NCBI GenBank assembly: GCA_965364515.1
Contig: CBDTXZ010000046.1
Coordinates: 1-19,369, forward strand
Source of the DNA: JAHEDH01 sp965364515
GTDB lineage: Bacteria > Actinomycetota > Acidimicrobiia > Spongiisociales > ZC4RG35
Direction of reading: 5' to 3'
DNA: 19,369 bases
Below the pieces are notes generated by a model, which did not search any database, had not been told where the DNA came from, and worked only from the letters and a program-made list of their open reading frames with translations. Positions 1 to 6,273 of this stretch are shown here, in pieces (position 1 is the first letter of the stretch; each line of letters opens with the position of its first letter). A program made the position numbers and the translations under genes.

Positions 1-300
1 CTGGCTCTGTCGGGTGGTTGTGGTGCGTTTGGCAGCATCGGGTGGTTGGTGGCGGGTGTCGGCGGTGGTTGCGCTTCGCCCCCTCACGACTCCCGGGTCT
101 GGCTCTGTCGGGTGGTTGTGGTGCGTTTGGCAGCATCGGGTGGTTGGTGGCCGGTGTCGGCGGTGGTTGCGCTTCGCCCCCTCACGACTCCCGGGTCTGG
201 CTCTGTCGGGTGGTTGTGGTGCGTTTGGCAGCATCGGGTGGTTGGTGGCCGGTGTCGGCGGTGGTTGCGCTTCGCCCCCTCACAACTCCTGGGTCCGGCT
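1..300. repeat. 98-bp tandem repeat array, right-hand end
   Basis: Three consecutive near-identical units start at 1, 99 and 197, and a fourth breaks down soon after 295. Units 1 and 2 differ at one visible position (ggcggg versus ggccgg near base 53/151). Units 2 and 3 differ at two positions near the unit end. The period of 98 is not a multiple of three, so every frame changes from unit to unit and the array is unlikely to code for protein. The plus strand is very rich in G and T; each unit contains GGTGGTTGGTGG (41-52, 139-150, 237-248). The array is cut by the left window edge, so its true copy number is unknown. Confidence 0.93.
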
Positions 301-485
301 CGGTCGGGTAGCGGCCTGGTTTCCTTCCGGACGCGGAAGTGGCGGCCCGGAGGCCGCCACTTCCCTGAACCGCCCGCGGAGGAGAGAGATCGGAGAAGGG
401 AGAGGACTCCGAGGAGAGTTGCAGGCGATGTCCGTGTTGTCCCTCTTCTCATCGGCAGGTCGCCCGAAAAGTTGAGGAATCCCGC
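301..485. other. Non-coding stretch between repeat array and the helical-repeat gene
   Basis: No convincing gene is seen. The stretch holds the decayed end of the 98-bp array (to about 310), a perfect hairpin at 335-364, and a purine-rich tract at about 376-420. Open frames that cross it are continuations of frames forced by the repeat or by the antisense strand of the next gene. Confidence 0.6.
335..364. terminator. Perfect 13-bp hairpin with 4-nt loop
   Basis: The arms at 335-347 and 352-364 are exact reverse complements around the loop CGGA. It lies about 120 bp beyond the stop of the minus-strand gene that ends at 486, so it could stop transcription of that operon. There is no T-tract on either side, so an alternative role as a repeat-associated structure is possible. 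Confidence 0.4.
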
Positions 486-1310
486 TCAGTTTTCTCCGTC
501 GGACTCGAGCATCCCCAGGAGCTTCTCTCGAAGCTTCGCGTCGCCAGTTCGGTCTGCGATGGCTCGAGCCTCCTCGAGCTCCCTTCGCCTGTGCCGCAGC
601 CGACCGCTCGTCGTCAGGGCGAGAGCGAGAGGTCTGCGAACACCGAGCGCTCGGCCGAGGTCGACCGCCTCGCCAGCGAGCTTCTCGGCCTCTTCGGGCC
701 TGGTCTCTTCGATGGCCTCTGCGAGGATCACCAGCGTCTCGGGCACCCGCACGTCGATCGAGCGGAAGCGGCGGATGTCCAGTGCGACCTCGATGAGCCG
801 GATCCCCGAATCCGAGTCACCGCGGGCGAGCGAGTCGAGTCCGAGATGGAGTGCCGCCAGGGCCTGTTCGGCCGGGCAGCCTTCGGCCTGCCGGTGAGCA
901 TCCCTGAGATACATCTCGGCGATGTCGTGGGACCCCAGCGCCTGCTGCGCCACACCGATGTGGAGCATGCTCGCGACCTTCCAGCACTTCGAATCGAACG
1001 TGAGCCGGCTCGCTGATGTGAACTCGCCGACCGCCTCCGAAAGGGAATGGGCTCCGGTTGTGACGGCGGAGTGGAAGTGGCCGAGCCCGATCAGGTCGAG
1101 GGCGCGGCCCTCATCGAGATGCGGTGTGAGGATCGACTCGACCACGCCGGGATCCGCCCCATCGAGGAGGACGGCCTCGGCGGCGACGGCGCCTCGCTGG
1201 AGATCGGCGAGGCGATCTCCGATGAACGGATCGAGCGCCCGTGTCGCAGCGCCGAGATCACCCCGGTCGCAGAGCCGCTGCGAGGCCTCGATCGCCTCGA
1301 CGACACTCAC
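486..1310 (-). CDS. TPR-like alpha-helical repeat protein, hypothetical
   Basis: The 274-residue product is almost wholly helical with alternating Ala/Leu pairs, as in tetratricopeptide-type solenoids. Examples are the stretches around residues 120-150, 155-180 and 195-225, where small residues fall in TPR-like spacing. No signal peptide or membrane segment is seen, so it is probably cytoplasmic, and no catalytic motif is visible. The GTG start lies 3 bp beyond the dcd stop, with no strong ribosome binding site, so it is probably translated by coupling to dcd as the second gene of an operon. Proteins of this type usually act as scaffolds; nothing here identifies the partner. Codon use matches the neighbours, and the frame is open throughout while the antisense frames look like shadows. 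Confidence 0.8.
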   Translation of the reverse strand: MSVVEAIEASQRLCDRGDLGAATRALDPFIGDRLADLQRGAVAAEAVLLDGADPGVVESILTPHLDEGRALDLIGLGHFHSAVTTGAHSLSEAVGEFTSASRLTFDSKCWKVASMLHIGVAQQALGSHDIAEMYLRDAHRQAEGCPAEQALAALHLGLDSLARGDSDSGIRLIEVALDIRRFRSIDVRVPETLVILAEAIEETRPEEAEKLAGEAVDLGRALGVRRPLALALTTSGRLRHRRRELEEARAIADRTGDAKLREKLLGMLESDGEN

Positions 1311-1313
1311 GCT

Positions 1314-1880
1314 TCACCGTTCGAAATCGATGTGGCTGCGCGAAGGAGTCGGGCCGCGTTGACCCTGATACTTCGACCCAGCCTCCTGGGAGCCGTACGG
1401 GTGGTCGGCGTCGGTGGTCATCTGATAGAAGCTGATCTGGCCGATGCGCATGCCCGGATAGATGGCGATCGGGAGGTTGGCGACGTTGGAGAGCTCGAGT
1501 GTCAGATACCCGTCGAATCCCGGATCGACGAATCCCGCAGTCGAGTGGATCAGCAGTCCGAGACGACCGAGGCTGGACTTGCCCTCGAGGCGCGCCACGA
1601 TGTCGTCTCCGAGACGGACGCGCTCGAGAGTTGCTCCGAGGACGAACTCTCCGGGATGGAGAATGAAGGCGTCGTCGGGCGAGACGACGACTTCTGAGGT
1701 GAGATCGTCCTGGACCGAGCGCGGGTCGATCTTGGAGTACTTGTGGTTCTCGAAGACGCGGAACGAGCTGTCGCAGCGCAGGTCGACGCTCGAAGGCTGG
1801 ATGAAGGACTCTTCGAACGGATCGATCTCGATGCGCCCGGCGTCGATCGCTTCCTTGATTGTCCGGTCTGAAAAGATCAT
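1314..1880 (-). CDS. dcd: dCTP deaminase, bifunctional dUMP-forming type
   Basis: The enzyme deaminates dCTP. In the bifunctional branch it also hydrolyses the dUTP formed, giving dUMP for thymidylate synthesis. The 188-residue length matches the family (about 190). Visible motifs are GKSSLGRLGLL (residues 100-110), HSTAGFVDPGF (112-122) with the following LTLELSN carrying the probable catalytic Glu129, and the C-terminal SKYQGQRGPTPSRS that closes over the nucleotide. The HSTAGF form and the C-terminus closely resemble the mycobacterial bifunctional Dcd rather than the E. coli dUTP-forming enzyme; the activity split is inferred from that resemblance. The ATG start is preceded by AGGAG with a 7-base spacer and a TAGCAT -10-like box. 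It is the first gene of a two-gene operon with the helical-repeat protein. Confidence 0.95.
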   Translation of the reverse strand: MIFSDRTIKEAIDAGRIEIDPFEESFIQPSSVDLRCDSSFRVFENHKYSKIDPRSVQDDLTSEVVVSPDDAFILHPGEFVLGATLERVRLGDDIVARLEGKSSLGRLGLLIHSTAGFVDPGFDGYLTLELSNVANLPIAIYPGMRIGQISFYQMTTDADHPYGSQEAGSKYQGQRGPTPSRSHIDFER

Positions 1881-1907
1881 CGCCCTGCTCCTGTCGTTCC
1901 GGCGGTG

Positions 1908-1913
1908 ATGCTA
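1908..1913 (-). promoter_or_regulatory. Candidate -10 box for dcd
   Basis: TAGCAT reads on the minus strand, 27 bases before the dcd ATG, which would leave an untranslated leader of about 20 bases containing the AGGAG site. No good -35 hexamer is seen at the usual distance, so this rests on the -10 and its position only. Confidence 0.35.
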
Positions 1914-1996
1914 GGCGATGGTCGAACGACCGTGTCCGATCCATTCCAGAGGGTTGGGTCCCCTCACACCCGGGAATACCAAACCGACGAAGTTGA

Positions 1997-2009
1997 TTGC
2001 AGTATGCAA
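1997..2009. promoter_or_regulatory. Inverted repeat TTGCA-N3-TGCAA upstream of the pirin gene
   Basis: Perfect 5-bp arms flank the spacer GTA, ending 19 bases before the pirin ATG. The position suits an operator that overlaps the promoter or leader. Pirin genes are often controlled by a local repressor, but none is encoded next to this one. The arms are short and could occur by chance. Confidence 0.35.
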
Positions 2010-2028
2010 CCAAGTGGAAGGGTTTCCC

Positions 2029-2760
2029 ATGCTGAAGGTACGCAGAGCAGACGAGATCTATGAGAAGGAAGGCGGCTGGTTCAACGCCCGGTGGCACTTC
2101 TCGTTCGACGAATATCGCGACCCCGACTACGACCACATCGGCCCCCTGCGGGTCTTCAACGACGATCGGCTGAAGCCTGGCGCCGTCTGGCCGATGCACC
2201 CGCACCGTGACGTCGAGGGCCTGACGTATGTGGTCGAGGGGTCGTTCGGTCACGAGGACAACGTCGGGGGCGATTACGGCCCGCTCCCGGCCGGGTCGGT
2301 CCAACGCATGACGCTGGGAAGCGGCGCACTCCATTCCGAGCAGAACGCCTCGGAGATCGAGCCGATGCGATTCATCCAGATCTGGATCCTTCCGAGCGAA
2401 GGTGGGCTCGAGCCAGGGGTCGAGCAGAAGATCTTCACGACGGAGGATCGGACCAACCGTCTCTTCGAGGCTCTGAGCACCGATGGCGGGGAAGCCGTGA
2501 AGATCCATGGAGATGCGAGGGTCTTCATCAGCAGGCTCGAAGCGGGAAACACGGTGGAGCATCGACTTCCCGCCGGCCGCGCCGGATACCTCTACGCCAT
2601 CTCCGGTGACGTCGCCATCAACGGCGCGCCGTTGTCGACCGGTGACGCAGTGACGATCCTCGATGAGCCCTCGGTGACGATCACGGCCGACGAGGACACC
2701 GAACTGATCATGGTCGACGTTCCGACCGCGTACGACCCTGTCGGCATCTGGGCTCGCTGA
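2029..2760 (+). CDS. Pirin family protein
   Basis: The 243-residue product is a bicupin. The N-terminal cupin carries the metal-binding set His57, His59, His102 and Glu104 (in MHPHRD and ALHSEQN), the same spacing as the pirin iron site. Bacterial pirins of this subgroup (E. coli YhhW) have quercetin 2,3-dioxygenase activity in vitro, while the cellular substrate is usually unknown. The C-terminal cupin (about 125-243) lacks the ligand set, as is normal. The ATG at 2029 is chosen because GGAAGGG lies 7 bases before it and family members begin at MLKVR; the frame stays open upstream to 1918, but that extension looks non-coding. It is divergent from dcd across about 150 bp and appears to be a single-gene unit. 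Confidence 0.9.
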   Translation: MLKVRRADEIYEKEGGWFNARWHFSFDEYRDPDYDHIGPLRVFNDDRLKPGAVWPMHPHRDVEGLTYVVEGSFGHEDNVGGDYGPLPAGSVQRMTLGSGALHSEQNASEIEPMRFIQIWILPSEGGLEPGVEQKIFTTEDRTNRLFEALSTDGGEAVKIHGDARVFISRLEAGNTVEHRLPAGRAGYLYAISGDVAINGAPLSTGDAVTILDEPSVTITADEDTELIMVDVPTAYDPVGIWAR

Positions 2761-2812
2761 ACCATCGAACGGGGCGACACATGGACTTCGGACCAGCGGT
2801 TGGAGGTGCCGG

Positions 2813-3523
2813 GTGCGGTCGGTGTTGTCGATGGTGATTGCTTCGGTGCTGGTCGTGTCGGCGTGCTCCTCGGAGAGTTCCTCGACCGACCCGACCGGTC
2901 CGATCACGCCGTCCGCAACGGCCACGACCTTCGCCGCTGTCGGTTGTGATACCGGCGCCACCGAACCCCGACCTGCATCGGCCGAGTCGATCACCCGGTC
3001 CGAAATGGACGTCGACGGTGACGGACGAATCGACGTGGTCGAGGTCTACGCGTCTGGCGGAGAATGGCGGGCGCGAATGACGCTCCACGGTGGCTACTCA
3101 GCCGATGTCTTGCTCGGGAATGGTGCCGTCGCGTCCGCCCTCGGCGGACTCGATCTCGATGGATCGGGAAACGAGTTCTTCAGTGTGATCGGCTCGGGAG
3201 CATCAACCACGGTGATCGGCATCTACACCTTGGCAGACTGCGAACTGGCGTCGATGTTGGATGCCGACGGAGTGCCAGTGGCGCCTGTCGGAGCGAGCGC
3301 CGTCAATCAGAGCAGCCTCCGATGCCTTCCGGGTATCGGTATCGACGTCTTCTCGCAGACGACGTCGGACGGGATCGTCTACCAACAGACCGTGGAGCGT
3401 TTCGGCCTGGACGACGGGACCCTCGTGTCACGAGGATCCGAGACGGAGACCCTCACCATTCCCGATGATCGCAAGCGGATCCTCGATGCTTCGAGGTTCG
3501 ACTGCGATGGTCCGGCCCTCTGA
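2813..3523 (+). CDS. Secreted lipoprotein with two Asp-rich calcium-type loops, hypothetical
   Basis: The GTG start follows GGAGG with a 6-base spacer. Residues 1-18 form a lipoprotein signal with lipobox VSAC, so the protein is predicted to be lipid-anchored at Cys18 on the outer face of the membrane. A Ser/Thr/Pro-rich linker follows to about residue 60. Two Asp-rich loops, DVDGDGRID (66-74) and DLDGSGNEF (114-122), resemble the calcium loops of EF-hand, dockerin or FG-GAP/VCBS repeat proteins and fall about 48 residues apart in beta-rich sequence. Four further cysteines (45, 143, 171, 231) could make two disulfides, which fits an exported fold. No enzyme motif is seen. It lies 52 bp after the pirin gene and may be co-transcribed, but no functional link is evident. 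Confidence 0.8.
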   Translation: MRSVLSMVIASVLVVSACSSESSSTDPTGPITPSATATTFAAVGCDTGATEPRPASAESITRSEMDVDGDGRIDVVEVYASGGEWRARMTLHGGYSADVLLGNGAVASALGGLDLDGSGNEFFSVIGSGASTTVIGIYTLADCELASMLDADGVPVAPVGASAVNQSSLRCLPGIGIDVFSQTTSDGIVYQQTVERFGLDDGTLVSRGSETETLTIPDDRKRILDASRFDCDGPAL

Positions 3524-3605
3524 GTCGACTCGATGCCGCCGAGCTTCCCCGAGGACGAGCCGGGCTGGCATGCTTGGAGAAGACACAGACGGGAGATGAT
3601 TCAAG

Positions 3606-4586
3606 GTGAGGGCGATCCTGATAGACGAGGTCGACGACGAGTACACCGTCGGCCTCACCGAAGTGGACCCGGCCGGCCTACCGGACGGTGACGTGTTGGT
3701 GGACGTCGAATACTCGACGCTGAACTACAAGGACAGTCTCGCTCTGACCGGGTCTTCACCGGTGGTCCGACGGTTTCCCATGGTCCCCGGTATCGACCTG
3801 GCCGGGACGGTCGTCACCTCCGATGATGATCGATTCACCGCCGGCGACGAGGTCGTTCTCAACGGCTGGGGGGTCGGCGAGGTGCACTGGGGCGGATACG
3901 CCGAGCAAGCGCGTGTCGACGCTGACTGGTTGGTTCCGCTGCCGGCAGCGTTCACCACGAGACAGGCGATGGCGATCGGGACGGCCGGCTACACGGCGAT
4001 GCTCTGTGTCCTCGCACTCGAGGATCATGGCGTCTCTCCGACTTCGGGCCCGGTGCTGGTGACGGGCGCAACCGGGGGAGTCGGCAGTGTGGCGGTCACC
4101 GTGCTCGCCGAGTTGGGCTACGAGGTCATCGCCGCAACCGGGAAGTCGACGGAGATCGATTATCTGACCCACCTCGGAGCGACCGAGATCATCGATCGAA
4201 CCGAACTCTCCGAGCCGGGGCGACCGCTCGGCAAGGAGCGATGGGCGGGTGCCGTCGACTCGGTCGGCAGCCACACGCTGGCAAATGCATGCGCATCGAC
4301 GATGTACGGGGGGACCGTGGCAGCGTGCGGTCTGGCACAGGGAATGGACTTCCCGGCAACCGTGGCCCCCTTCATCCTGCGCGGAGTCACGCTGGCAGGC
4401 GTCGATTCGGTCAAATGCCCGACCGAGAGACGGATCGAGGCATGGAACCGGCTCGCCGAGGACCTCGATCCGGGTCTGCTCGCGGAGATGAGTATCGAAG
4501 TTCCGCTCGAGGAGGTTCTCGATCTGGCACGGCAGCAACTAGACGGAGGCATCCGAGGCAGAACGATCGTGAAGGTGAAGAGATGA
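3606..4586 (+). CDS. acuI: Acrylyl-CoA reductase (AcuI/YhdH-type MDR oxidoreductase)
   Basis: This is a 326-residue zinc-free medium-chain dehydrogenase/reductase that uses NADPH to reduce acrylyl-CoA to propionyl-CoA. In the family this detoxifies acrylyl-CoA formed from DMSP or 3-hydroxypropionate. Features resembling E. coli YhdH along the whole length include TLNYKD (38-43), FPMVPGIDLAGTV (57-69), GWGVGE..WGG (87-97), GTAGYTAMLCV (125-135), the nucleotide-binding VTGATGGVG (152-160) and a C-terminal GRTIVKV. The GTG start is preceded by GGGAG with a 10-base spacer. The stop overlaps the next gene's ATG as ATGA, indicating translational coupling to the AhpD-like protein. The exact acyl-CoA substrate in this organism is inferred from family only. 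Confidence 0.9.
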   Translation: MRAILIDEVDDEYTVGLTEVDPAGLPDGDVLVDVEYSTLNYKDSLALTGSSPVVRRFPMVPGIDLAGTVVTSDDDRFTAGDEVVLNGWGVGEVHWGGYAEQARVDADWLVPLPAAFTTRQAMAIGTAGYTAMLCVLALEDHGVSPTSGPVLVTGATGGVGSVAVTVLAELGYEVIAATGKSTEIDYLTHLGATEIIDRTELSEPGRPLGKERWAGAVDSVGSHTLANACASTMYGGTVAACGLAQGMDFPATVAPFILRGVTLAGVDSVKCPTERRIEAWNRLAEDLDPGLLAEMSIEVPLEEVLDLARQQLDGGIRGRTIVKVKR

Positions 4587-5155
4587 ACGACGCGCCGATC
4601 AGCCGGTATCCGGTGGCCAGGCTCGAAGACCTGCCCGAGGATCTACGCCACACCATCGTCGAGATCCAAGAGAAGACCGGGTTCATCCCGAACGTCTTCC
4701 TGGCGATGGGGCACCGCCCCGACGAGCTCAGAGCCTTCATGGCCTACCACGATGCTCTCATGGAGCGGGAGAGCGGGCTGACGAAGGCCGAGCGTGAGAT
4801 GATCGTCGTCGCGACATCTGGAGCGAACGACTGTCTGTATTGCGTGGTGGCCCACGGGGCGATCGTGCGCATCCGCGCCAAGGACTCCCGGCTGTCGGAC
4901 CAGCTCGCCACCAACCACCGCAAGGCCGACATCACCGAGCGGCAGAAGGTGATGCTCGACTTCGCGCTCAAGGTCTCGCTCGATTCGGCCTCGATCAGCG
5001 ACGAGGACTTCGCGCCGCTTCGGGATCACGGGTTCTCCGACGATGACATCTGGGACATCGCCGGTGTGGCCGCCTTCTTCGCCATGTCCAACCGGATGGC
5101 CAATTTCCTGTCGATGCGCCCCAACGACGAGTTCTACTCGATGGCCCGGGGCTGA
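4583..5155 (+). CDS. AhpD-like / carboxymuconolactone decarboxylase family protein (peroxidase-related)
   Basis: The product has 190 residues in the all-helical AhpD/CMD fold. The redox motif is CLYC (Cys84, Cys87) with His91, inside the family pattern in which an acidic residue precedes CxxCxxxH (Glu70-Glu72 region). This arrangement supports thiol peroxidase or disulfide-reductase chemistry; the length and the N-terminal IPNVF segment match the group annotated as peroxidase-related enzymes. It overlaps the acuI-like gene by four bases, so the two are co-translated. A joint role in coping with electrophiles or peroxides is plausible, since acrylyl-CoA attacks thiols, but this is inference. 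The gene ends just before a strong hairpin at 5264-5300. Confidence 0.88.
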   Translation: MNDAPISRYPVARLEDLPEDLRHTIVEIQEKTGFIPNVFLAMGHRPDELRAFMAYHDALMERESGLTKAEREMIVVATSGANDCLYCVVAHGAIVRIRAKDSRLSDQLATNHRKADITERQKVMLDFALKVSLDSASISDEDFAPLRDHGFSDDDIWDIAGVAAFFAMSNRMANFLSMRPNDEFYSMARG

Positions 5156-5263
5156 AGACCGAGCAAACGCCGGGAGTCTTGGGCGTACGGCCACCTCGTT
5201 GGGGATCTCGGCTCGCGGTGTTCGAGTTCTGGCCGCGGCGCAGTTGCCGACTGCAGACAGACG

Positions 5264-5300
5264 CAGAAGGAGCCCAACCGGATCGGTTGGGCTCCTTCTG
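5264..5300. terminator. Strong bidirectional hairpin terminator
   Basis: The arms 5264-5280 and 5284-5300 are perfect 17-bp reverse complements around a 3-base loop. It sits between convergent genes, 109 bp beyond the AhpD-like stop and 21 bp beyond the stop of the minus-strand secreted protein, and can serve both. No long T-run follows, as is common in high-GC actinobacteria. Confidence 0.85.
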
Positions 5301-5320
5301 GGTCGACGATCCCGTGAGGA

Positions 5321-6178
5321 TCAGTCGTCGTTGCTGTCGTCGTCGTCGTCGCTCGAGCTTCCCGGTCCGCTGTTGTCTTCGTTCTGGTCGTCGTCGCTCG
5401 AGTTGCCCCGGCCGCTGTTGTCCTCTTCCGAGGCAGAGCTGTCGTCGTCGTCGGAGCCGTGCCCCGAGTCGTCGGTCGTGTCGACCCCGTTGGTGACCTC
5501 GGTGCGGGTTCCATCGGCGGTCCCGGTGCGGACTCGCACCCGGATCTCACCATCTTCGATTTCGGCGTTGAACTGGACGCGGTCGCCACCGTTGCGGAAG
5601 TCCATCTCCACCTCTCGCCCGACCTGAACCTCGATCTCGTGGCTCCATCCGTCGGCGGCATCCACCGAGACGATCGTGAGCTGGTTGCCGTCGTCCGAGA
5701 TGGTGACGGTTCCGGCTGCGCCGGCTTCGTAGGTGACGGCTCCCTCAGATGCCGACGAGGCCGATGCGCTATTCGTCGAAGCGGTCGTCTGGGTCGTGGT
5801 CTGTGTGGTGCTCGCCGTGACGACTCGCTCCCTGGCACGGACCCGGATCTCGCCGTCTTCGAGTTCCGCGTTGAACTGGATGCGCCGGGTTCCGCTGCGG
5901 AAGTCGACTTCGACTTCGCGTCCTGCGGCGGCCTCGATCTCGATCTGCCAGCCGTCGGTCTGTTCAACGGAGACGACTTCGAGCTGCGATCCGTCATTGG
6001 TGAGCGTCACGGTGCCGGCGTCCCCGACCTCGTAGCTGCTCTCGAGCCCGGGGGTCGCCGCCTCGCTCACGGTCGTCTCCGAACCCGGTGTGGTGTCGAG
6101 AACGAGGGCGTTCGCCGTTCCGATCGCCATGAGTCCGGCGAGGATCCCCGCCGTCAGTACTGCAAGTCGCTTCCGCAT
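5321..6178 (-). CDS. Secreted protein with a duplicated beta-rich domain and acidic Ser/Asp tail
   Basis: The product has 285 residues. A signal peptide (1-24, with an ANA cleavage site) is followed by two copies of one domain, about 49-117 and 150-218. They are about two thirds identical by hand alignment and share DGW..EIE...GREVE.DFR.G and QFNAE.EDGEIRVR. A Thr/Ser-rich linker separates them, and the last 60 residues are almost entirely Ser, Asp, Glu, Gly and Asn with a repeated EDNSG.G.SSDDD block. The ATG at 6178 is chosen because GGAGG lies 7 bases upstream; the in-frame TTG at 6184 sits only one base from that site. The domain is not one I can name; the alternating strands resemble PepSY-type exported domains often found beside two-component genes. 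It lies 95 bp downstream of the sensor kinase on the same strand and is probably part of its regulon or operon. Confidence 0.87.
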   Translation of the reverse strand: MRKRLAVLTAGILAGLMAIGTANALVLDTTPGSETTVSEAATPGLESSYEVGDAGTVTLTNDGSQLEVVSVEQTDGWQIEIEAAAGREVEVDFRSGTRRIQFNAELEDGEIRVRARERVVTASTTQTTTQTTASTNSASASSASEGAVTYEAGAAGTVTISDDGNQLTIVSVDAADGWSHEIEVQVGREVEMDFRNGGDRVQFNAEIEDGEIRVRVRTGTADGTRTEVTNGVDTTDDSGHGSDDDDSSASEEDNSGRGNSSDDDQNEDNSGPGSSSDDDDDSNDD

Positions 6179-6233
6179 GTTCAAACCTCCATGTGTTCGT
6201 GCTGTATGTCAACACGATCGCCGATGACGGGTT

Positions 6234-6249
6234 TCGCGGTCCTCCGCGA
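6234..6249. other. Small hairpin between kinase and secreted-protein genes
   Basis: Six-bp arms TCGCGG and CCGCGA flank a TCCT loop, in the 95-bp gap between the histidine kinase stop and the secreted-protein start. It could reduce read-through from the kinase gene or stabilise the 3' mRNA. It is short, and no T-run follows. Confidence 0.25.
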
Positions 6250-6273
6250 CGGGTTAGAGAAACCTCTGGTGGT

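Noticed and set aside
1..300. CRISPR array
   Set aside because: The units are contiguous 98-bp copies with no unique spacers between short repeats, and no cas genes are present.
14..897. Plus-strand open frames over the repeat array and the 3' half of the helical-repeat gene
   Set aside because: The 98-bp period shifts the frame at each unit, and the rest is antisense to a better-supported gene. The composition is that of GC-rich noise.
1047..1697. 216-codon plus-strand frame
   Set aside because: It is antisense to dcd and the helical-repeat gene; dcd is certain from its motifs.
1258..2994. 578-codon minus-strand open frame
   Set aside because: It crosses dcd in another frame and runs antisense to the pirin gene. 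Its sequence has no recognisable domain, while both overlapped genes have clear motifs.
3756..4538. 260-codon minus-strand frame
   Set aside because: It is antisense to the AcuI-type reductase, which matches its family along its whole length.
5536..5885. Two similar DNA stretches about 300 bp apart, resembling a direct repeat
   Set aside because: They are explained by the internal domain duplication of the secreted protein, not by a mobile element.
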